In this document: positions 1-6,116 of the stretch, in pieces | How positions within the stretch are numbered: the first letter of the stretch is position 1 | Layout of the letters: each line of letters begins with the position of its first letter | NCBI GenBank assembly: GCA_014381035.1 | Contig: JACMIS010000303.1 | Coordinates: forward strand, 1 to 7,649 | Direction of reading: 5' to 3' | Origin: Armatimonadota bacterium | Lineage (GTDB): Bacteria; Armatimonadota; Armatimonadia; Armatimonadales; Armatimonadaceae | Length of the DNA stretch: 7,649 nt | Program-made: the position numbers and the translations under genes | The notes under the pieces: model-generated | Told to the model about the DNA's origin: nothing | Database searches by the model: none | What the model saw: only the letters and a program-made list of their open reading frames with translations

Positions 1-35
1 CGGCGGTCGTCAGCTTGTCGCTGCGATTGAGTTGA

Positions 36-1847
36 TCAGTCCTGGTAATAAGGACCGTCCCGTTGCCAGTGCCGCTTGTAATGCTCGGACACATCGAACG
101 CGATCATGCGAAGCCGCTGTTCGGCGCGGGAAAGGCGGTCGACGCGGCTGTACTTCTGCTTCAAGTCCTCCTGCTCTTTCGGAGATAGTGTGCGACAGAT
201 GCGCTCGAACCACGCGTCAATCGTCTTCTGCTGGACCTCCTGCTCGATAAACCGCGCCTCATACAACAGCGGCACGACCGCCTTGTCCTCTACGGCGCGG
301 TCTATCGAATACGCGTCGATCAGCCCACCGAACTTGCGTATCGTCTCGCTCTTCTCCTTTTTCAGAAGCGGCGTCCCGGTGAAGCCGAGATAACACGCGT
401 TGCGGAACACCAGACGCATCCGGGTACTCAGCGTCCCGTACTGGGTTCGGTGGCTTTCGTCCACCAGCACGAAGACGTTCTTCGAATCGTCCGTGAACGG
501 CTCCGTTTTTAGCGCGGCGTCGAACTTCTGTACCAGCGTCGTGATCACCGTCGCCCGCTTATTCTCGATCAAACGCCGTAGCACCGCGCCGCTCGTCGCC
601 CGCTTCGGCTCCAAGCCGCACCGCTCGAACGTCGTTTTGAGTTGCTTGTCCAGATCGACCCGGTCCGTGACCAGAACGATGCGCGGGTTCTCGATCTCCG
701 GCGAAAGCGCGATGGCGTTCGCCAGCAAAACCATCGTCAGCGACTTGCCACTCCCCTGGGTGTGCCAGATCACCCCGCCCTTACGGTGCCCTTCCGGCGT
801 CATCAGGCGCACCGTCTCCATCGCCCGCTTCACCGCGTAATACTGCTGATACCGGGCGATCTTCTTCGTGCGCCCGTCGTAGAGCATAAACCGCTCCGTC
901 AGTTCCAGAAGCCGCGCCGGGCGGCACAGGTTATACAGGATGCGGTCCTGCGCCGTCGCCGTGCGCCGACCGTGTTGCCGCACCGCGTAATGGAGCGGAC
1001 GCTCGCGCACGAAGTTGGCGAGCAACGCCTCCTCTTCGTCGGCGGGCAACGGCGTATCGAGCAAGACACCAATCGCCTCCTCGACCTCCTCTTCCGGTCG
1101 GTCGCGCCACACCGCCCAGAAATCCTCCGCCGACTTGATCGTCGCGTATTTCGCCTCGCGCCGGTTCATCGCCAGAACCACCTGCACATACTTGAACAGT
1201 TCCGGCACCGCCTCGTCGCGCTGATAATTTAGCAGGTCCCCAATCGCCTCTGCGAGCGGAACGTCCGGTGCCTTGCACTCGATCACCACGAACGGCACCC
1301 CGTTCACGAAGCACACTAAATCCAATCGCACTTCCGATGTACTCGCCGTGCGCCGCATCCGGTACTCCGGCGTCACATGAAAAACATTGTTCCCCGGCGT
1401 CTGCCAGTCCACATAGCGCAGGGTAAAACTCTTCGTATCGCCCGCCACCGTCTGCTCGAAACTCTTGCCCAGCCGGAGCAGGTCATACACCGCCTCGCTC
1501 GCGTGTTGCAACCCCTGCGCCAGCGGCACCTCCTCCAACGCCTGCACCGCCCGCCGAATATTCTGCGCCGAAAACCCCACCTCGCGCTGTTTGTACCGGA
1601 TGGTATTGATCTTCGGCAACCGCTCCCGCAAAACATCCGTCAAAAGTGGGTTCGATGCCTTCCCCCCGCGCAACGCGATAGCCTGCTCCCGCGTCAGAAC
1701 CTGATACCCCAGACGTGCCAGCATATCCAGCGCGGGAAGTTGCGACTCCTCGCGCTCCGACATCGTTGATTGCGGTTCCTGTTCAAATTCTGTCACGTTC
1801 GTTTGTGTTTCCCCCGTGGTCGTCTCAGCACTCGTTGGTTCTCTCAC
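36..1847 (-). CDS. hsdR: Type I restriction enzyme subunit HsdR, truncated after the first helicase lobe
   Basis: HsdR is the ATP-driven DNA translocase and endonuclease of Type I restriction complexes. In 603-residue numbering the PD-(D/E)XK nuclease core is at D175 with E190-C-K192. Walker A (HTQGSGKS) is at 362-369, the motif Ia-like VLVTDR at 391-396, the DESH box at 463-466 and TGTPL (motif III) at 490-494. Family members usually run to about 1000 residues. Here the second RecA lobe (motifs IV-VI) and the helical C-terminus are absent, because a TGA follows DGPYYQD. The protein should still bind ATP and may keep a folded nuclease domain, but translocation and therefore restriction should fail. 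The start is uncertain. The GTG at 1847 lies inside an inverted-repeat arm with a G-rich SD-like stretch. Alternatives are GTG at 1796 and ATG at 1763 (AGGAA upstream), and recognisable homology begins only near residue 35. It is last in the leftward block. Confidence 0.92.
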   Translation of the reverse strand: MREPTSAETTTGETQTNVTEFEQEPQSTMSEREESQLPALDMLARLGYQVLTREQAIALRGGKASNPLLTDVLRERLPKINTIRYKQREVGFSAQNIRRAVQALEEVPLAQGLQHASEAVYDLLRLGKSFEQTVAGDTKSFTLRYVDWQTPGNNVFHVTPEYRMRRTASTSEVRLDLVCFVNGVPFVVIECKAPDVPLAEAIGDLLNYQRDEAVPELFKYVQVVLAMNRREAKYATIKSAEDFWAVWRDRPEEEVEEAIGVLLDTPLPADEEEALLANFVRERPLHYAVRQHGRRTATAQDRILYNLCRPARLLELTERFMLYDGRTKKIARYQQYYAVKRAMETVRLMTPEGHRKGGVIWHTQGSGKSLTMVLLANAIALSPEIENPRIVLVTDRVDLDKQLKTTFERCGLEPKRATSGAVLRRLIENKRATVITTLVQKFDAALKTEPFTDDSKNVFVLVDESHRTQYGTLSTRMRLVFRNACYLGFTGTPLLKKEKSETIRKFGGLIDAYSIDRAVEDKAVVPLLYEARFIEQEVQQKTIDAWFERICRTLSPKEQEDLKQKYSRVDRLSRAEQRLRMIAFDVSEHYKRHWQRDGPYYQD

Positions 1848-2001
1848 CCCCCAACCCCCTCTCTCATCGGAATGAAAGAGGGGGAGTCCGAGTTAGCCAT
1901 GCGGTCCCACTTTTCGGGCGGTCCGGGGAACGAGATAGCGTCTCGCCCCCGGACTCCCCCTCTTTCATTCCGATGAGAGAGGGGGTTGGGGGGTGAGAGA
2001 A
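1839..2001. repeat. Perfect 52-bp inverted repeat (paired palindromic element) between hsdS and hsdR
   Basis: The arms at 1839-1890 and 1950-2001 are exact reverse complements, 52 of 52 bases, around a 59-bp centre. Each arm is itself a hairpin: CCCCCTCT (1855-1862) pairs with AGAGGGGG (1877-1884), and the other arm repeats this at 1956-1963 and 1978-1985. The layout of two palindromic units in head-to-head orientation resembles REP doublets (BIME/REPIN elements). It overlaps the 3' end of hsdS, whose last codons and TGA are repeat sequence, and the farthest-upstream possible hsdR start. In RNA the arms could form a very long stem that affects hsdR expression or mRNA stability. No transposase is encoded in the 59-bp centre. 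Confidence 0.95.
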
Positions 2002-3293
2002 AAACCCGGCGCACGCACCGCCCCGGTCAACAACCGTTGCATCAACCCCTGCTTCTGCCGCTTCAACGCCTCGCACTGCTTTTGCAGAAGGCGAATCTCA
2101 TCATCTAACAACGACAAACACTCCGCGATACGACGCTGTTCCGGCAAGGTCGGCGGCAGGGTGATTTTCCGCCGCAAAAAGTCGCTTAACTTGAACGTCA
2201 TTTTTTCGATATGAACTCCATGACTACACTGTAAGGCGATGGAATACATGGTTTTGAGGGAACTCAAATAGCCGAGGAACGGCATATAGACACGTTCTGG
2301 CTCTTTCGCCAACAAACAAATGTAAGAACCGCTGACATGATGTTTGTCGAACTCCGCTGGCACCGTACCCCATGCGCCGTGTACTACCTGCATCTTAGAA
2401 ATAAGGAAATCGCCCGCTCTAACTTCTCTGAGTTGCTTCGTCTTTATTGTTTTGCCTTGCGTAACACTACGAAGAAACAATCCTTCCGACCGACGCCGAA
2501 CGCTCAACAGGTTGTAGAAATCGTCATCGCTCCAAACTACAGGACGTTCTGTCTCAGTGAGCACATCACCAACAACGAACTCTTGCCATTTACCAGTCTC
2601 AGCAAACTCGGGAAACCGCCGCCGCCCGGTGAGCAGTTCTTCCGCAAGGGCGCGTTTATATTTGGCTTTGGCTTCAATCAAGGCTTGTATTTTGCGAACC
2701 GTGGCATCGGCGGCGTCCAGGATTTCCACGATGGCGCGTTGCTCGGCGGGCGGCGGCAGTGGGATTTCAAGGCTAATCAACTCATGAGTCGCTAAACGTC
2801 CCGTGCCATGACCCGCCACGTCCACCATGCTCATTAACGAGTTACGTTGCGCAACCAAAGCATAGGCAATGTATTCTGGTTCGTATCTTGTATCAATCAC
2901 AAGACCTTTCAAGTCTTGATTGAACGCCATAGGTCTACCGAGTATACAAATTGGTACGTCCTTCAGCAGTGTCATTCCCCTGACTAGAACCACAAGGGCG
3001 GATGCTGGTAACATCCGGGAACCTGCTTTAACGCCTGCTTCGCTGACATGATCTATCGCGTCGCTCATCCGAAAACTTTTCAAATCTTTCGCTGTAAGCC
3101 ACGGTATATCTCCCATCCAAAAAGACTCATTCGCTTTTGATGGCGTCCCACCCGAAGTAATGATTGCTATCTCGCCAAGCGTTCTAGAATCCCATCCAGA
3201 AGGCAGTGCATGCCCTGATGGTGTCATTATCTCCCCCGCTACTTCGACTTGTTTTGTCGTCATAGATAGTTCGCTTAAAAAATCTGTTTGCAT
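1965..3293 (-). CDS. hsdS: Type I restriction-modification specificity subunit HsdS (two TRDs)
   Basis: HsdS recognises the bipartite DNA target and docks HsdM and HsdR. The protein shows the classic duplicated plan. TRD1 follows LPSGW and GEIA. A conserved helical spacer then runs from PPPAEQRAIVEILDAAD to ELLTGRRRF. TRD2 follows GKWQEFVVGDVL, and a second spacer runs from LPEQRRIAECLSLLDDE to LMQRLLTGAVRAPGF. The two spacers share EQR-I, a D about ten residues on, and a final LLTG-R, as expected for the coiled coils that set target spacing. The last codons (SLTPQPPLSSE then TGA) are encoded by the inverted repeat, so the native C-terminus was probably altered. The start is unresolved: ATG 3293 was chosen; TTG 3311, ATG 3263 and ATG 3227 (close GGGGGAG) are in frame. 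It lies 60 bp after hsdM. The TRDs look AT-richer than the flanking GC-rich genes, consistent with exchange of recognition modules. Confidence 0.95.
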   Translation of the reverse strand: MQTDFLSELSMTTKQVEVAGEIMTPSGHALPSGWDSRTLGEIAIITSGGTPSKANESFWMGDIPWLTAKDLKSFRMSDAIDHVSEAGVKAGSRMLPASALVVLVRGMTLLKDVPICILGRPMAFNQDLKGLVIDTRYEPEYIAYALVAQRNSLMSMVDVAGHGTGRLATHELISLEIPLPPPAEQRAIVEILDAADATVRKIQALIEAKAKYKRALAEELLTGRRRFPEFAETGKWQEFVVGDVLTETERPVVWSDDDFYNLLSVRRRSEGLFLRSVTQGKTIKTKQLREVRAGDFLISKMQVVHGAWGTVPAEFDKHHVSGSYICLLAKEPERVYMPFLGYLSSLKTMYSIALQCSHGVHIEKMTFKLSDFLRRKITLPPTLPEQRRIAECLSLLDDEIRLLQKQCEALKRQKQGLMQRLLTGAVRAPGFSLTPQPPLSSE

Positions 3294-3353
3294 GGTTCGT
3301 GTGAATCCCAACCGTGTCTCTTAGCGGTTCGTAGGCGGTACTCGTTTCGCCTC

Positions 3354-4871
3354 TCAACCCAACCCCAACGCCCCCAGATGCGCATTCAGTTTGTCGCGCA
3401 CCGCCGCCAGTTCGCTCTCCAGTCCCGCGACCTCCGCCTGCAACGCCCCCACGTCCACCGACTCCGCCGCCACGAACGTATCGATATACCGCGCGATATT
3501 CAGATTCCCGTCGTTCGCCGCGATCTCGTCCACCGGGACCAACCGGCTAAACCGCGCGATCTCGGTACGCCCGTGGAACGCCGCCGCGATGGCGGCGATG
3601 TCGTCGTCCCGCAACGTGTTCTGGTTCTTGCCCGCCGCGAACCGCTTGCTCGCGTCGATAAACAGCACCTCGTTGCGCTCCGCGTTCTCGCCCCCCGCCT
3701 CGCGCGAACGGTCGAAGATCAGAATCGCCGCCGGAATCCCCGTCCCGAAAAACAGTTTTTCCGGCAATCCGATCACCGCGTCCAGCAGATTCTCCGCGAT
3801 CAGCGACTGCCGAATCTTCCCCTCCGCCCCGCCGCGAAATAAAACCCCGTGTGCCACCACCACCCCGACCTTGCCCTCCATCGGCAACGCCGTCTCGATC
3901 ATGTGCAACAAAAACGCGAAATCCGCCGTGCTCTTCGGCGGCACCCCCCGGTGGAACCGTTTATACGAATCGCCCGCCGCTGTATCCGCGCCCCACTTAT
4001 CCAGCGAAAACGGCGGGTTGGCGACCACGATATTGAACTTCATCAGCCGGTCATTCTCGACCAAAAGCGGATTAGTGAGCGTATCGCCCCTCTTAATTTC
4101 CGCCGAGTCTTCGCCGTTCAAAAACATATTCAATCGGCATAACGTCCACGTACCACCATTCGCCTCTTGACCATATAATGAGTAGTCCCGCTTGTCGCTA
4201 TGAATCTCCCGCGCTACCTCCAACAGTAACGAGCCGGAACCCGCCGTCGGATCACAAATACGGTCGCCTGGCTTCGCTTTCAATAGTTTCGCCAACAACA
4301 CCGAAACCCCGTGCGGCGTGTAGAACTCGCCGCCCTTCTTCCCCGCACTACTGGCAAACCTCTCAATCAGAAACATATACGCGTCGCCGATAATATCGCC
4401 CTTCACTCGTGAGGGGCGTAAATCGAGGTTCGCGAAATCCCGGAGCAGGTTGCGAAGGCGTCTATTCTTCTCTTTCTCATCGCCTAATGCTTCTGCGTTG
4501 AACGTCACCATGCTAAACACTTTATCCAACTTGGGATAGTTAGCCTCTTCGATTTGCGCTAACGCGATGTCAATCTTCTCGCCTATCATCACGTCGTCCC
4601 GGCTCGCGAAACTGTAAAGATAATCAAAGGAGGAACGTTCGGGCAACCGGAACCGAAGCCGCTCTAATTGCCGGTTCAGCATCTCCTCATTATCCCCGTA
4701 CCGCGCCTCCAACTCCTCTTTACGTTCACGCCACACGTCGGAAATGTACTTTAAAAACAACATCACAAGCACGTAGTCTTTATACGCGGCAGAGTCGAAC
4801 GCCCCGCGAAAACTATCACAAGCACGCCAGAGCGTAGCATTTATTTCATTCTGTTCGGTAATAGCACTCAT
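3354..4871 (-). CDS. hsdM: Type I DNA N6-adenine methyltransferase subunit HsdM
   Basis: HsdM transfers a methyl group from S-adenosylmethionine to adenine N6 in the target defined by HsdS, protecting host DNA. In the 505-residue product an N-terminal helical HsdM_N domain (about 1-130, including YVLVMLFLKYISD) precedes the N6_Mtase fold. GGEFYTP is at 180-186, the SAM-binding motif I DPTAGSG at 207-213 and the catalytic motif IV NPPF at 285-288. The C-terminus (NLNIARYIDT, then a coiled coil) is the usual HsdS-binding part. Length and motifs are intact, so the enzyme should be active. ATG 4871 was preferred over TTG 4898 because GGAAA lies about 9 nt upstream and the protein then begins in the usual family way. 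Base composition shifts within the gene: 39 of 60 bases are G or C at 3361-3420, against 24 of 60 at 4741-4800. Confidence 0.97.
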   Translation of the reverse strand: MSAITEQNEINATLWRACDSFRGAFDSAAYKDYVLVMLFLKYISDVWRERKEELEARYGDNEEMLNRQLERLRFRLPERSSFDYLYSFASRDDVMIGEKIDIALAQIEEANYPKLDKVFSMVTFNAEALGDEKEKNRRLRNLLRDFANLDLRPSRVKGDIIGDAYMFLIERFASSAGKKGGEFYTPHGVSVLLAKLLKAKPGDRICDPTAGSGSLLLEVAREIHSDKRDYSLYGQEANGGTWTLCRLNMFLNGEDSAEIKRGDTLTNPLLVENDRLMKFNIVVANPPFSLDKWGADTAAGDSYKRFHRGVPPKSTADFAFLLHMIETALPMEGKVGVVVAHGVLFRGGAEGKIRQSLIAENLLDAVIGLPEKLFFGTGIPAAILIFDRSREAGGENAERNEVLFIDASKRFAAGKNQNTLRDDDIAAIAAAFHGRTEIARFSRLVPVDEIAANDGNLNIARYIDTFVAAESVDVGALQAEVAGLESELAAVRDKLNAHLGALGLG

Positions 4872-4891
4872 AAATCGATTTCCAATAGAAC

Positions 4892-4905
4892 TTGACAATA
4901 GTCAA
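4892..4905. promoter_or_regulatory. Short TTGAC-AATA-GTCAA palindrome upstream of hsdM
   Basis: A perfect dyad, TTGAC then AATA then GTCAA, lies 21 bp upstream of the chosen hsdM ATG. Its position would suit an operator controlling hsdM. The half-site resembles both the sigma70 -35 hexamer and the TTGACAGGAT sequence near 5766, so chance is a real alternative. I found no good promoter for hsdM on the minus strand here; the best -10 candidate (TATTGT) lacks a matching -35. Confidence 0.3.
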
Positions 4906-5024
4906 CAAAAAAGCAAAACGTAACGCCAACGGTAATTTTTCCCGCGCACCAAAGAACACGCGCTACCAAACATAACCAGCACGCCCCGTCCGAAGGACGT
5001 TTGGCGAAGCCACTTAGCGACCAG

Positions 5025-5075
5025 TTTCAACTGCTCGCACGTTCCGACCGCTCGCACGTCTCAACTGCTCGCATC
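5025..5075. repeat. Three tandem 17-bp units upstream of hsdM
   Basis: Units at 5025-5041, 5042-5058 and 5059-5075 share the core CTCGCA and the layout of two pyrimidines, CAACTG or CGACCG, then CTCGCA. The first and third share CAACTGCTCGCA; the middle unit is diverged. They lie in the gap of about 220 bp between the small specificity gene and hsdM. They could be iterated protein-binding sites, or simply slippage in a non-coding stretch. The rest of this gap shows no gene, terminator or convincing promoter. Confidence 0.6.
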
Positions 5076-5093
5076 GCCCGATGCCCGCACCAC

Positions 5094-5672
5094 TTATGTC
5101 AGTAGTCCATCCAATAGAGTTGCCACCTGCTGGTCCCGAGCCTTTTGTATACGCTCAGTCAACTCCCGCTCCTGCTTCGCCAGACTATCAATCTCCACGA
5201 TGAGACCCTGCGTATGCATATCCGGTACAAGGATTTCCAGATTACCAAAGGTGCGCAAACTCACAGAAGGGATAACGCTGCCCGCTTCCAAACCTTTTAA
5301 CACGGACTGCGTGGCAGAACGATTGATGAACCACACCAGATATTCCGGCGTTACAAAAGGTTTACCTACCCGGCAAATAAATAAAGGCGCGATAGCTAGG
5401 GTGTTTTCCGGCACATCCCGCACTAGAGCCGCCCCGTAGGTAGCCCCCCGACTCCGTAGCAGAACGTCTCCGTTTTGAACCTGACTACGCACGGTTTTCC
5501 CATCCAAATTTATCCGGGTGAGACCAGTCAGATCTAGAGAACCGTCACGTACATTTCGCAACTGAATCAGACTGTACTCACCATCTTTATTCGGCTCGAC
5601 AGCTTGACGCAATTGATAGCCAACACTTATCTCTGCAAGAGAATCAAGCCCAAATATATCAACGTTACTCAC
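5094..5672 (-). CDS. Small single-TRD HsdS-like specificity protein
   Basis: At 192 residues this is about half a normal HsdS, with one target-recognition domain and one helical spacer. Visible landmarks are GYQLR at 18-22, the TRD signature GDVLLRSRG at 68-76, YLVWFINRSATQSVL at 111-125, and GSVIPSVSLRTFGNLEILVP at 131-150, which matches the end of a TRD. A charged amphipathic coil covers about 155-191. Half-size S proteins are known that dimerise to form a complete specificity subunit. This one could do so with HsdM, or work in a separate complex. The GTG at 5672 is supported by a promoter only 23 bp upstream and by AGGA ten bases before it, which leaves no room for a longer protein. It is first in the leftward block, about 220 bp from hsdM. 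A decayed hsdS remnant is less likely, since the frame, promoter and domain ends are all clean. Confidence 0.85.
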   Translation of the reverse strand: MSNVDIFGLDSLAEISVGYQLRQAVEPNKDGEYSLIQLRNVRDGSLDLTGLTRINLDGKTVRSQVQNGDVLLRSRGATYGAALVRDVPENTLAIAPLFICRVGKPFVTPEYLVWFINRSATQSVLKGLEAGSVIPSVSLRTFGNLEILVPDMHTQGLIVEIDSLAKQERELTERIQKARDQQVATLLDGLLT

Positions 5673-5681
5673 TGTGGTATA

Positions 5682-5775
5682 ATCCTGTCAATCCATAATA
5701 CTGGAATGATGCGTCCACGTCAAACGTTACAGAAGAAATTTATTTTACATGAAACGATTTGATTCTTGACAGGAT
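5682..5775. promoter_or_regulatory. 10-bp inverted pair flanking divergent promoters (candidate operators)
   Basis: ATCCTGTCAA at 5682-5691 is the exact reverse complement of TTGACAGGAT at 5766-5775. The right copy begins with the -35 hexamer of the rightward promoter. The left copy covers the predicted start point and leader of the leftward promoter. The 74 bp between them is AT-rich (around 5736-5765) and holds the leftward -35 and -10. A regulator binding both sites, or bridging them, could coordinate the small specificity gene and the nuclease gene. No regulator gene is visible in the window. Confidence 0.45.
5695..5723 (-). promoter_or_regulatory. Sigma70-type promoter for the small specificity gene
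   Basis: On the minus strand TTGACG (5723-5718) and TATTAT (5700-5695) are separated by exactly 17 bp. Each hexamer matches five of six consensus bases. The start point is expected near 5688, giving a leader of about 15 nt that contains AGGA before the GTG at 5672. It may drive the whole leftward restriction-modification block, since no equally good promoter lies ahead of hsdM. Confidence 0.7.
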
Positions 5776-5794
5776 AGTTCGCACCGGATACACT
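5766..5794 (+). promoter_or_regulatory. Sigma70-type promoter for the nuclease gene
   Basis: TTGACA (5766-5771, perfect -35) and TACACT (5789-5794, four of six consensus bases) are spaced by 17 bp. AT-rich sequence lies just upstream. The start point would fall near 5801, leaving a leader of about 315 nt before the ATG at 6117. I found no convincing promoter closer to that gene. Confidence 0.6.
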
Positions 5795-5837
5795 TTGAAC
5801 GTCGATCTAACAAGCACACGAGAAGAAAGGAACCAAC

Positions 5838-6107
5838 GCGGGGTTTGCCCGCAGAAAACGAAACGCCCATATGATAGTGGTGGAACACAGTCATACAGGC
5901 GGCTCGCTTGAATCGCAAACACATTCGTAACCCCTTCGGGAGAACGCGTCGCGCCTCGGTTTTACAACCGTAGTGTATCCGATTTTCGGTCGGATTTCCA
6001 CACTGCAGGTCCTGGCTTCGACACGCTTCTCCCGCCGACCCGCGCCGCCAGCACTGGCGCAATTGTAGGTTCCGGCAAACCGCCGGTTTACTGCCAAAGG
6101 CAGGGAG
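5838..6107 (+). promoter_or_regulatory. Hairpin-rich 5' leader of the nuclease gene, candidate cis-regulatory RNA
   Basis: Perfect or near-perfect hairpins follow one another in the leader. GCGGG (5838-5842) pairs with CCCGC (5848-5852). A long outer stem pairs 5937-5951 with 6019-6034, with one mismatch and one bulge. It encloses CGGTT-TTAC-AACCG (5957-5970) and ATCCGA (5977-5982) with TCGGAT (5990-5995), the latter extended by GTGT/ACAC. CGCCA (6046-6050) pairs with TGGCG (6055-6059). At the end, CTGCC-AAA-GGCAG (6091-6103) runs into the ribosome site AGGGAG (6102-6107). An alternative stem pairs GGCAAACC (6074-6081) with GGTTT (6085-6089) and GCC (6093-6095), so the two structures exclude each other. 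This resembles a regulatory leader, but I recognise no riboswitch class, and minus-strand ORFs here look spurious. Confidence 0.4.
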
Positions 6108-6116
6108 AAACTAATC

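Noticed and set aside
1891..1949. A mini transposon cargo within the inverted repeat
   Set aside because: The 59-bp centre has no open frame of note and no target duplication could be identified around the arms. The paired-REP explanation fits better than a classical IS or MITE.
3310..3329. AACCG/CGGTT stem between hsdM and hsdS as a terminator
   Set aside because: Only five base pairs with a 10-base loop and no T-run on either strand, so termination is not supported.
3391..4170. 259-residue plus-strand open frame opposite hsdM
   Set aside because: It is antisense to the catalytic half of a well-conserved HsdM, is serine- and arginine-rich without domains, and is explained by GC-rich codon bias opposite a real gene.
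36..4871. A complete, working Type I restriction-modification system
   Set aside because: HsdM and HsdS look whole, but HsdR lacks its second helicase lobe and C-terminus, so restriction cannot be assumed.
5025..5075. CRISPR array
   Set aside because: The 17-bp units abut directly with no spacers, and there are only three diverged copies.
5871..5930. Possible 19-codon leader peptide starting MIVVEHSH
   Set aside because: No Shine-Dalgarno sequence precedes the ATG, and no run of regulatory codons suggests attenuation.
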